From the NCBI GenBank assembly GCA_030041095.1, contig JASHON010000181.1, positions 40,631-104,630 of the forward strand: a stretch of 64,000 bases of DNA, in the 5' to 3' direction. The notes under the pieces are model-generated. The model had not been told where the DNA came from. It searched no databases and saw only the letters and a list, made by a program, of their open reading frames with translations. The stretch comes from Terriglobia bacterium (GTDB lineage Bacteria; Acidobacteriota; Terriglobia; UBA7540). Positions 33,164 to 40,551 of this stretch are shown piece after piece; the stretch's first letter is position 1, and each line of letters begins with the position of its first letter. A program made the translations under genes and the position numbers.

Positions 33164-34585
33164 CTAAGCCCGGGCCACCGCAAGCCGTGTAAAGGCCTTC
33201 ACGATTTCCCGCTCCTCCTCCTCGCCCAAGACGGTGCGCAGATCGAGCAGTACCCGGTCGTCCTCTACACGAGTGATAATCGGCGGATCGTTCCGGCGTA
33301 AGGCCGTCGCAAGCTCGTCCGCGCTGCGCTGGGCGTCCCCAACCGCGATGAGTTTAGTGGGAATCGTCTGGCCGGGAGTCGATCCGCCGCCGGCCACGGA
33401 TTCGCCGTCCTGAAGGCTCACGGAAAACCCACCGAGCGCTCGGATGGATGCTTCAAGAGCTTCGGCGCGGCGGGCGATTGCATCTTTGGGAGCCCGGATC
33501 ATGCGCTGCGCGGGAATCGCGCCGTAGTCTTCGGCAAGATAAAGCGCGACGGTCGCCTCGATCGCGGCGATCGTCAGCTTATCGACGCGCAAGGCGCGAA
33601 AAAGCGGGTTCTTGCGAATCTTCTGAAGCAGCTCTCGCTTGCCCAGTATGATGCCCGCCTGCGGCCCGCCCATCAGCTTATCGCCGCTGAACGTGACAAC
33701 GTCCACACCGGCTTTGAGGCTTTCGCCAACTTCGGCATCCTCCGAAAGTCCGAATGCCGATAAGTTCTCGAGGCAGCCGCTCCCGAGGTCTTCCATCAAG
33801 GGTACGTGGCTGCGCGCCGCCAGATTCACAAGCTCGCTGAGTCTTGGCCGCTCCACAAAGCCAACAATGCGGAAATTGCTGGGATGCACGCGCAGAAGTA
33901 GCCGCGTCCGCTCGGATAGGGCAGCGGCATAATCCGCAACACGCGTTTTATTCGTGGTTCCGACTTCTCGCAACGTGGCGCCGCTCTTGGCGCAAATATC
34001 CGGAATGCGAAAAGACCCGCCAATTTCAATCAACTCACCCCGCGAAACAATCACCTCGCCGCCTTCGGCGAGCGCATTCAGCGCAAGGAATACAGCGGCG
34101 GCGTTGTTATTCACCACCAGGGCGGACTCGGCGCCCAATAGCTCCGCAAAAAGTTTTGCCGTGTGAACATCTCGCTTGCCTCGCTCAGCTTCTTCGAGGT
34201 CGTATTCCAGGTTCGAGTACCGGCTCGCAATATCAGCCACGCGCTTCGCAACGCTTTCGCCCAGCGGGGCCCGGCCAAGATTCGTGTGCAGCACGACACC
34301 CGTCGCATTAATCACGGGACGCAACGAAAATGCAGCCGCCGCGTCCGCCAACATCACGATTTCCCGGTCGAGCGAGCTAACGGATATTTCGGTGTCCGGG
34401 TCCTGTTGGATTCTCTGCCGGAGAGCTTCGGTAGCCCGGCGTGCGGCATCGGTCACACGCTGCTGCCCGAAACGGTCCGTCAGGGCTTTCAGTTCTTCCC
34501 GGTTGAGAAGAGACTCAATGGCCGGAATCCGGCGAAGCGCCGCCGCGACGCGGCCTGTTTTGGCTTCTGGGGTCTTCATTTTCAA
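33164..34585 (-). CDS. selA: L-seryl-tRNA(Sec) selenium transferase
   Basis: The 473-residue PLP enzyme converts Ser-tRNA(Sec) to Sec-tRNA(Sec) using selenophosphate. Motifs include the N-terminal LRRIPAIESLLNREELKAL, PVINATGVVLHTNLGRAPLG, VNNNAAAVFLALNALA, EVGTTNKTR and the PLP-Lys loop VVTFSGDKLMGGPQAG. GGGSTPGQTIPTKLI is near the C-terminus. The enzyme looks complete. Neither selB, selD nor a selenocysteine tRNA was seen in this window, although selA is often next to selB. Its presence implies that the organism makes selenoproteins, if the other genes lie elsewhere. Confidence 0.95.
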   Translation of the reverse strand: MKMKTPEAKTGRVAAALRRIPAIESLLNREELKALTDRFGQQRVTDAARRATEALRQRIQQDPDTEISVSSLDREIVMLADAAAAFSLRPVINATGVVLHTNLGRAPLGESVAKRVADIASRYSNLEYDLEEAERGKRDVHTAKLFAELLGAESALVVNNNAAAVFLALNALAEGGEVIVSRGELIEIGGSFRIPDICAKSGATLREVGTTNKTRVADYAAALSERTRLLLRVHPSNFRIVGFVERPRLSELVNLAARSHVPLMEDLGSGCLENLSAFGLSEDAEVGESLKAGVDVVTFSGDKLMGGPQAGIILGKRELLQKIRKNPLFRALRVDKLTIAAIEATVALYLAEDYGAIPAQRMIRAPKDAIARRAEALEASIRALGGFSVSLQDGESVAGGGSTPGQTIPTKLIAVGDAQRSADELATALRRNDPPIITRVEDDRVLLDLRTVLGEEEEREIVKAFTRLAVARA

Positions 34586-34952
34586 GCTGTGCCAAAAAGT
34601 CTACACCGAAGCTCATTCGTTCGTGGCTTCGGACTCAACTGCGATGGACTTGATCTCGAAAAGGCTGACTGTTGATCGAGACGGCGCCGTACCGATAGAG
34701 AAGGGTCACGACCCGTTCTGTGGCCGCTCGCGGCCTCGGCAGGATTTGGAGGCCGGGTATCTTGAGCATTTGCGTATGCAACGAATTGCGTCAGAGCATC
34801 CATCCATGAATGAAATCGTCGCCGATAGGCGCCTTGAGAAATCCGAGACGGAAGGCGCGCAAGCTAGGCGCGCCGCGGCTGGCGCCTCCGGCCGAAAGCT
34901 CAATGATATCAGGCCACCGAGCGTCATCCACAGCGATTTAGGCTTCCGCCCA
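34586..34952. other. Intergenic region, no gene seen
   Basis: This is the spacer between selA (-) and the higBA promoter. Plus-strand open frames cross it but have no family resemblance. It contains no clear repeat or RNA gene. Confidence 0.4.
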
Positions 34953-34981
34953 TTGCATATTGTACCAGAGAGTGGTACATA
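34953..34981 (+). promoter_or_regulatory. higBA promoter with overlapping palindromic operator
   Basis: TTGCAT (34953-34958) and TACATA (34976-34981) form -35 and -10 boxes separated by 17 bases. A perfect inverted repeat TGTACCA-GAGAG-TGGTACA (34961-34979) fills the spacer and overlaps the -10. This is the arrangement expected for autorepression by the HigA antitoxin. The role is inferred from position and symmetry. Confidence 0.6.
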
Positions 34982-35003
34982 GATACATAGACGGAGCCGC
35001 CGG

Positions 35004-35300
35004 ATGATCGTGAGCTTTCGGGACGAGTGGCTGCGCGCGTTCTTCGTCGAGGACACGCGGTCGCGGTACGTCCCGCCCGATCTCGAAAGCCGGCTCTTTC
35101 GCAAGCTCCAGATGATCGACGACGCGACGAGCGATCAGGACCTCCGAGTACCGCCCAGCAATCACTTCGAGAGGCTGCGCGGCAATCTGGCGGGGTTCCA
35201 CTCGATCCGCGTCAACAGTCAGTGGCGGCTGATTTTCCGATGGAACGGCAGCCGCGGCGAGGCGGAAGGCGTCTATCTCGACGACCACAGCTACAGATGA
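35004..35300 (+). CDS. higB: HigB-family toxin (RelE superfamily)
   Basis: The 98-residue protein matches HigB toxins, ribosome-dependent mRNA nucleases. It has MIVSFRDEWLRAFF at the start, then LFRKLQMIDDATSDQDLRVPPSNHFERL and the C-terminal SIRVNSQWRLIFRW with conserved Arg and Trp. The order toxin then antitoxin is the usual Hig arrangement. The promoter with palindrome lies just upstream. The stop TGA (35298-35300) touches the antitoxin start region, so expression is coupled. All key basic and aromatic residues seem present, and the toxin looks functional. Confidence 0.9.
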   Translation: MIVSFRDEWLRAFFVEDTRSRYVPPDLESRLFRKLQMIDDATSDQDLRVPPSNHFERLRGNLAGFHSIRVNSQWRLIFRWNGSRGEAEGVYLDDHSYR

Positions 35301-35308
35301 GGCGAAGC

Positions 35309-35617
35309 ATGCTGACGACGAAGCGCAAGCCGGCCACGGTCGGCGAAATCCTGGTCGAGGAGTTTATGCAGCCGATGGGCCTCACCCAGGCCGCGCTGGC
35401 CGAGGCGATGGGCGTTCAGCGCAAGCACGTTAACGAGTTGTGCAACAATCGCCGGACCGTGACGGCGGCAACTGCACTCATCCTCGCGCGGGTGTTCGGC
35501 AACAGCCCTGACTTCTGGCTCAACGTGCAGCGGCGCAGCGATCTGTGGGAGGCGATGAACAGTCCCCGCGAGCGCAAGCGGATCGAACGTGCGACGCCGC
35601 TCGGTACTGCGGCGTGA
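35309..35617 (+). CDS. higA: HigA-family antitoxin (HTH)
   Basis: The start at 35309 (MLTTKRKPATVGEILVEEF) has GAGG about six bases upstream; an in-frame ATG at 35297 overlaps the higB stop (ATGA) and is an alternative. The 102-residue product carries a Cro/C1-type HTH: GLTQAALAEAMGVQRKHVNE then LCNNRRTVTAATALILARVF. The tail NSPDFWLNVQRRSDLWEA is the HigA signature. It should neutralise HigB and repress the operon through the palindrome at 34961-34979. Confidence 0.9.
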   Translation: MLTTKRKPATVGEILVEEFMQPMGLTQAALAEAMGVQRKHVNELCNNRRTVTAATALILARVFGNSPDFWLNVQRRSDLWEAMNSPRERKRIERATPLGTAA

Positions 35618-35916
35618 TCTTTGTCGCCGGGAAGGGGGAAGGATGCTCTGGCGTAGAAATCGGCCGTTCCGGTCCCGGAGGCTTCGCGCGATCCTGGCGC
35701 AATGTCCCGACCACGCGCCAGCTTGGGCATTCTGCCTAACGATCTTCACGTCGAGCCGGGTGCATCGGCCACGAACGATCGTCGGCCGGAGTTCTGGCGC
35801 ATGGTCGAGGCGGGCACAAGCAAGCCCGCACCGTTGGATATCGTGATCGTCCACCACTTACTGCCGCGGCCGGCGTAAGGCCGGTCACGCCCGGCGTTCG
35901 CAGTTCTGTTCTGAAG

Positions 35917-36007
35917 TGGCGGAGAGGGTGGGATTCGAACCCACGACCCAGTTTTGCCGGGTACACGCTTTCCAAGCGTGCTCCTTAAGCCACTCGGACA
36001 CCTCTCC
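35917..36007 (-). tRNA. tRNA-Ser (GGA anticodon)
   Basis: The minus-strand sequence folds as a class II tRNA. The acceptor stem GGAGAGG pairs with CCTCTCC, followed by discriminator G and an encoded CCA (ends at 35917). The anticodon loop CTTGGAAAG holds GGA, reading UCC/UCU serine codons. A long variable arm (ACCCGGC...CTGGGT-type stem) is typical of tRNA-Ser. The T-loop GTTCGAATC is canonical. Confidence 0.95.
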
Positions 36008-36132
36008 GTAAGTCGCAACCCGTAGTATACCGTTTAGCATCAGGCAAGAGGAAGTTGACCGGTGCGCACACCGGCGTCGTTTCGAGTTAAGATGCTGAGT
36101 GACTGTATTTTTGGAGATCGGGCGGAAGTCCA

Positions 36133-37233
36133 ATGGCGGGCGAAGCGGAAGCAAGATACATCAAGGCCCGGCAAGAAGCGCTGCTGGAACGGCTGAACGC
36201 CAGGAAACTCGACGCGCTGGTCGTCACCAGGCCTGCGAACGTTTTCTATTTGACGGGCTTTCGTGGCAGCGCCGGTATCGCTCTGTTCACGGCTCGCGCC
36301 TCCAGCCTTTTGGTTGACCCGCGGTACACGCTTCAGGCGCAGGATCAAGCTGTGGGCGTGGAAGTATCAGAAGTGACGGACGGTTTGCTTCACGCCGCCG
36401 GCCACTCTGTCAGGAAGGCCAGGGTGAAGCGGCCGGCCTTTGAGGATGCGAGCCTGACCGTTTCAGAATTCCAGGCTCTCAAGCGCGCGGCGCCCGCGGC
36501 TCTAGACTGGCAGCCTGCGGGTGAAGCGGTCGAAGAGTTGCGTGCCGTTAAGGATCCGCTCGAGGTTGAAAACATCCGTCAGGCCGGCGAATTGACGGCA
36601 CAAGTTTTCGCGGACGTCGAGCGTACCATCCGGCCTGGCGTTTCCGAAAATGACTTGGCCGCTGAGATTGAATACCGCATGCGGACGCGCGGCGCCGACG
36701 GCGCGGCGTTCGAAACCATTGTCGCCTCCGGACCGCGCGGCGCGCTGCCCCACGCACGGCCCACGGGCAGGGTGCTGCGGGCAAAAGAGTTGGTGATTAT
36801 CGACCTGGGTGCTATACTCGGCGGCTACGCGTCGGATATGACGAGAACCGTTCATCTCGGCAAGCCCAGCCGCCGGACGGTTGCGCTCTATCGAGCGGTC
36901 CTGGAAGCTCAGATGAAAGGGATCGAGAGTCTAAAGGCGGGCGTGCAGGCGCGCAGTGTGGATGGCGCAGCGAGGCACGCTCTCACCAAGCGCCATCTTG
37001 CCAAATTCTTTACCCATAGCACCGGCCACGGCGTAGGTATTGAAATCCATGAGCGGCCGCGCCTCGCAAAGAGTGAGAAAAAGAAGATTCCACCCGGCTC
37101 CGTTGTTACCGTCGAGCCGGGCATCTACCTGGAAGGTCTGGGTGGCGTTCGGATTGAGGATACGGTGCTAGTGAGCCAAAATGGAGCAGAGATCCTGACG
37201 CCTGCCCCCAAGAGCCCATGGTGGGTAGAATAA
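36133..37233 (+). CDS. pepP: Xaa-Pro aminopeptidase (M24 family)
   Basis: The 366-residue protein has an N-terminal creatinase-like domain (residues 1-130; VVTRPANVFYLTGFRGSAG). A pita-bread M24 domain follows, with all metal ligands visible: two Asp in VIIDLGAILGGYASDMTRTV, His in HSTGHGVGIEIHE, and Glu in TVEPGIYLEG and RIEDTVLV. The enzyme releases N-terminal residues before proline and is cytoplasmic. It is 19 bases upstream of accB on the same strand, a spacing that fits an operon. A pepP-accB neighbourhood is common in many bacterial groups. Confidence 0.92.
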   Translation: MAGEAEARYIKARQEALLERLNARKLDALVVTRPANVFYLTGFRGSAGIALFTARASSLLVDPRYTLQAQDQAVGVEVSEVTDGLLHAAGHSVRKARVKRPAFEDASLTVSEFQALKRAAPAALDWQPAGEAVEELRAVKDPLEVENIRQAGELTAQVFADVERTIRPGVSENDLAAEIEYRMRTRGADGAAFETIVASGPRGALPHARPTGRVLRAKELVIIDLGAILGGYASDMTRTVHLGKPSRRTVALYRAVLEAQMKGIESLKAGVQARSVDGAARHALTKRHLAKFFTHSTGHGVGIEIHERPRLAKSEKKKIPPGSVVTVEPGIYLEGLGGVRIEDTVLVSQNGAEILTPAPKSPWWVE

Positions 37234-37252
37234 CTAATAAGACTGGAAAGCT

Positions 37253-37801
37253 ATGGCTGGAAAGAACGTGCGTAAAGAAGAGCCCGGACTGGGTCTCGGT
37301 ATAGAGGACGTGAAAGAGATTCTCAACCTTCTCGATCAGCGGGGCATCAGCGAATTTGAGATCGAGCGGAACGGCTTTCGCTTGCGAATCAAGCGAGAAC
37401 TGCCGCACTCGCAGCCGGCACACCATGTCAGTGCGATTTCCCGCGTCGAGCCTTCGATCGCCGGCCAGCCTACGGCCCCGTCCCACCCCGTAACCGCATC
37501 CGCCGCAGATGCACCGGGATCACCTGCTTCGCCGGAAGACTCCACTGAAGGCCTGCACGTCGTGCGATCTCCAATCGTCGGTACGTTCTACGCTTCTTCA
37601 TCTCCGGATGCGCCACCGTTCGTGAAAGCCGGAGACCGAATTCAAAAGGGACAGGTATTGTGCATCGTCGAGGCGATGAAGCTGATGAATGAGATCGAAT
37701 CAGACGTGGACGGTCTGCTGGTGCGCCATTTCGTTGAAAATGGCCAGCCCGTCGAATACGGCCAATCACTCTTCGCGATCAATCCTCTTCCTGCCAGCTA
37801 A
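37253..37801 (+). CDS. accB: Biotin carboxyl carrier protein of acetyl-CoA carboxylase
   Basis: The 182-residue protein has an N-terminal helical part with LGIEDVKEILNLLDQRGISE. A Pro/Ala-rich linker follows (about residues 60-105), then the C-terminal biotinyl domain. SPIVGTFYASSSPDAPPFVK and the biotin attachment motif EAMKLMNEI (Lys143) are clear. It carries CO2 from AccC to the carboxyltransferase in the first step of fatty-acid synthesis. The usual partner accC is not downstream; pgeF starts six bases after the stop. AccC must therefore be encoded elsewhere, if the enzyme is conventional. Confidence 0.94.
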   Translation: MAGKNVRKEEPGLGLGIEDVKEILNLLDQRGISEFEIERNGFRLRIKRELPHSQPAHHVSAISRVEPSIAGQPTAPSHPVTASAADAPGSPASPEDSTEGLHVVRSPIVGTFYASSSPDAPPFVKAGDRIQKGQVLCIVEAMKLMNEIESDVDGLLVRHFVENGQPVEYGQSLFAINPLPAS

Positions 37802-37806
37802 GTCCC

Positions 37807-38670
37807 TTGGAGCGAGAGCCTTTAACCCTCAAAACGCGCTCCGGCATGGCCTGGCTCGAAGCGCCGCAATTTGCTCGTATCCCCTGGTTGGTTCACGCTT
37901 TCACAACGCGGAACGTGGGAAGTTTTGCCAGACGTTTGAGCGACACGCAGGGATTGCCAACAACCCAGGCAGCGATGAGCCAGCTCTTCGATCTGCTCGA
38001 GTTGAGGGAATTCGCGCCGGCTGCCGTTCATCAGATTCATTCCAGCAGAATCGTGCTGGCGGTAAGGAATAAGGAGGGTGTGGCGTATGAGGCCGTGGGA
38101 CAAAGTGAGGAGATGCGCCCAACCACAGAAGAGCCGTCCGCCGATGCTCTGCTTGCGGCGAGCCCCGGGCTTCTGCTGACCATTCGCACGGCAGACTGCC
38201 TGCCTGTCTTGCTCATCGATCCACGGCGACGCGCTGTCGCCGCCATCCACGCGGGGTGGCGAGGAGTGCTCGACAGGATCGTGGAGAAGACCGTGGGCGC
38301 GCTGCAACAAGTGCTAGGCGTCAACCCGAGTGACCTCAGCGCCCTCCTGGGGCCTTCCATACAGTCCTGCTGTTACGAAATCGGCGCCGAAGTGGTGAAC
38401 GCATTTCGCGAACGTTTTATCCGAAGCGATCGGTTTTTCAGGCACGCGGCAGGCCGCCAATATTTGGATCTCGCGGCTGCAGTCCGCCATCAGCTCCACG
38501 AAGCCGGCGTCGCTTCACGCCAAATCACCGCTTCAAATCTCTGCACGCGATGCCGTGCGGATTTGTTCTATTCGTTCCGCAGGGAAGGCGTGGCCGCAGG
38601 GCGAATGGTCGCCGCGATTGGAATCCGGACTGAAACGGCAAGTTCGGATGGGGACGGACCCGTTGTGTGA
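37807..38670 (+). CDS. pgeF: PgeF/YfiH-family multi-copper polyphenol oxidase (purine nucleoside phosphorylase-like)
   Basis: The frame begins with TTG at 37807, six bases after the accB stop; there is no better ATG, and the product is 287 residues. The family signature is complete: QIHSSRIVLA, TADCLPVLLIDP and AAIHAGWRGVL supply the His-Cys-His metal-binding/active site, and SALLGPSIQSCCYEIG and NLCTRCRADLFYSFRR follow. These proteins act on purine nucleosides or take part in peptidoglycan fidelity (PgeF removes L-Ser from wrong precursors). The precise role here is uncertain. It converges on rlmN with five bases between. Confidence 0.88.
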   Translation: MEREPLTLKTRSGMAWLEAPQFARIPWLVHAFTTRNVGSFARRLSDTQGLPTTQAAMSQLFDLLELREFAPAAVHQIHSSRIVLAVRNKEGVAYEAVGQSEEMRPTTEEPSADALLAASPGLLLTIRTADCLPVLLIDPRRRAVAAIHAGWRGVLDRIVEKTVGALQQVLGVNPSDLSALLGPSIQSCCYEIGAEVVNAFRERFIRSDRFFRHAAGRQYLDLAAAVRHQLHEAGVASRQITASNLCTRCRADLFYSFRREGVAAGRMVAAIGIRTETASSDGDGPVV

Positions 38671-38675
38671 GGGCA

Positions 38676-39725
38676 TCACCTGCGGACCAACAACTGCCCG
38701 CAGGCGGCGCGAACGTCCTGCCCGCGTGAGATCCGGATAAAGGCAGGCACGCGTTCACGAGCCAGGACATGCTGAAAGGCAAGCACGCGATTCGAGGATG
38801 AAGGACGGAAAGGCAATTCTTCGCCGGGGTTGAGGGGAATAAGATTCACTTTCGCGCGCATTCCGCGCAAGAGCCGCGCAACTGCGATGGCGTCTTCGCC
38901 TGAATCGTTGATGCCATCGATCATGACGTATTCGAAAGTTAGCCGCTCGCGGCCGCGCAGCGGATAGGTGCGGCAGGAAGCCATCAATTGATCCAGCGGA
39001 TATCTGCGGCTGAGCGGCATCAGCGAGGCGCGCTGCCCGGCACTCGAGGCGTTCAGAGAAATGGCGAGTTTCGGCCGAAGCTGCTCGCGGGCAAGTTGCT
39101 CGATGCCTGGGATAACCCCTGAGGTAGAGATCGTGATGCGTCGCCACGGAATGCCCATACCTTGCGGATCGGACATGATCCGGAACGCTTTCATGACGGC
39201 GGCAAAGTTAAGCAACGGCTCGCCCATGCCCATAAAGACCACGTTTACCCGCTGACGCGGGCCGAGACCTTGGTCGTGAGCCAAGGCGTAAATCTGGCCC
39301 AAAATCTCTCCAGTCGTCAGGTTCCGCTGAAGTCCCATGAGCGCGGTAAAGCAAAACTTGCAATCCACCGCGCAGCCCACTTGGCTCGAGATGCAAAGAG
39401 TCGTGCGGTTCCCATCCGGCATGTAGACAGACTCGGCCGCTTTCCCGTCTGCAAATCGAAGCACGTATCGCGCGGAGCCATCGCAAGAGTCATGTTTTTC
39501 CTGGATGGCCGGGGCGGCCGGTTGACGCTGTGACAGCACGCCGCCGCGGAATCTGCGGCTCAGGTCCGTCATGGCGTCTACGTTCAAGTCCCAATGAGAA
39601 TAAAGGCCGGAAAAGAGCTGCCGCCCGCGATATCGCGGCTCGCCAAGCTCCTCCGCAAGACGTTCCATTTCCGCGCGGTCAAGCCCTAGCAGATTGGGCG
39701 ATGGTTGATTCTCAGTCACTGTCAT
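38676..39725 (-). CDS. rlmN: Dual-specificity rRNA/tRNA adenine-C2 methyltransferase
   Basis: RlmN methylates A2503 of 23S rRNA and A37 of some tRNAs using two SAM molecules. I chose the ATG at 39725 (MTVTENQPSPNLLGLDRAEM, 349 residues), since longer starts overlap rlmB further. The product contains the radical-SAM motif CAVDCKFC, the GGEPL-like MGMGEPLLNF, ITISTSGVIPGIEQLA and LAISLNASSAGQRASLMP. The C-terminal Cys in VRAACGQLLV is the catalytic methyl carrier. The start overlaps the end of rlmB by 14 bases, so the two rRNA methyltransferase genes are coupled. Confidence 0.94.
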   Translation of the reverse strand: MTVTENQPSPNLLGLDRAEMERLAEELGEPRYRGRQLFSGLYSHWDLNVDAMTDLSRRFRGGVLSQRQPAAPAIQEKHDSCDGSARYVLRFADGKAAESVYMPDGNRTTLCISSQVGCAVDCKFCFTALMGLQRNLTTGEILGQIYALAHDQGLGPRQRVNVVFMGMGEPLLNFAAVMKAFRIMSDPQGMGIPWRRITISTSGVIPGIEQLAREQLRPKLAISLNASSAGQRASLMPLSRRYPLDQLMASCRTYPLRGRERLTFEYVMIDGINDSGEDAIAVARLLRGMRAKVNLIPLNPGEELPFRPSSSNRVLAFQHVLARERVPAFIRISRGQDVRAACGQLLVRR

Positions 39726-40515
39726 GTGGCATTCCGCCGCCTGCTTCGTGAGCTTTGTCCAACGCGACGGGCTCGGTAGCGCGGCGATGATGGCGCTGCC
39801 GCGCAGCCTCATAAAGCACCACGGCCGCAGCCGCGGAAACGTTTAACGATTGGATCGGGCCGTAGAGAGGAATCGAGGCCAAAGCGTCACAAGTTTCACG
39901 GACCAACCGGTGCAAGCCACGCTCTTCCCCTCCAAAGACCAGAACGCAAGGCAAAGTGTAATCCAGCTCAAGGTAGCAGCCGGCGGCTTCGGGCGCCAAC
40001 CCGTAAACCCAGATTCCCTTCTTCTTCAATTCGCTGAGCGCTCGCGCCAGATTCGTAACGCGCGCAATCTTCAGGTGCTCGAGCGCGCCCGATGCCGAGC
40101 GCGCCACGGCGGCTGAAAGTCCCGCTGCCCTCCGTTCCGGAATAATGGCTCCGCTCGCGCCGGCGGCAACACCCGTTCTGATCACCGCGCCAAGATTCGC
40201 CGGATCCTCCACACCGTCAAGCGCAATAATGAGCGGTGCATCGGAACCCGCGGTCACTTCGTCCAGATCGTCGTAGGGCTTCGCCGAGCATATAGCAGCC
40301 ACGTTCTGGTGCCCTGCGCCGCCTGCAATGCGGTCGAGCGCCTGGCGCGGAACAAAACGCGTGGCAACGCCATGGATTCTGCAAAGCTGAAGAATCTCCT
40401 CGAGACGCGGGCCGCCGTGACCCTGTGCGATCAGAACATACTCCACGGGACGGCGGCCGATCGATTCGCGCACGGAGTGAATGCCATAAAGCGTGGACTT
40501 GGAGGATTGATTCAT
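39712..40515 (-). CDS. rlmB: 23S rRNA (guanosine-2'-O)-methyltransferase, TrmH/SpoU family
   Basis: The 267-residue protein has an N-terminal L30e-like substrate-binding domain (TLYGIHSVRESIGRRPVEYV) and a knotted SPOUT domain. The hallmarks are DGVEDPANLGAVIRTGVAAG, LVFGGEERGLHRLVRETCDA and IPLYGPIQSLNVSAAAAVVL. The enzyme 2'-O-methylates a guanosine of 23S rRNA (G2251 in E. coli); the RlmB assignment over other TrmH members is probable, not certain. It lies between gltX and rlmN in the same direction. Confidence 0.88.
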   Translation of the reverse strand: MNQSSKSTLYGIHSVRESIGRRPVEYVLIAQGHGGPRLEEILQLCRIHGVATRFVPRQALDRIAGGAGHQNVAAICSAKPYDDLDEVTAGSDAPLIIALDGVEDPANLGAVIRTGVAAGASGAIIPERRAAGLSAAVARSASGALEHLKIARVTNLARALSELKKKGIWVYGLAPEAAGCYLELDYTLPCVLVFGGEERGLHRLVRETCDALASIPLYGPIQSLNVSAAAAVVLYEAARQRHHRRATEPVALDKAHEAGGGMPHDSD

Positions 40516-40551
40516 TGTTTCATTGAGTCATTGATCGAACGAACCAATGAC

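Noticed and set aside
34620..34982. Plus-strand open frame before higB
   Set aside because: Composition and sequence do not resemble a protein, and it runs over the higBA promoter and operator.
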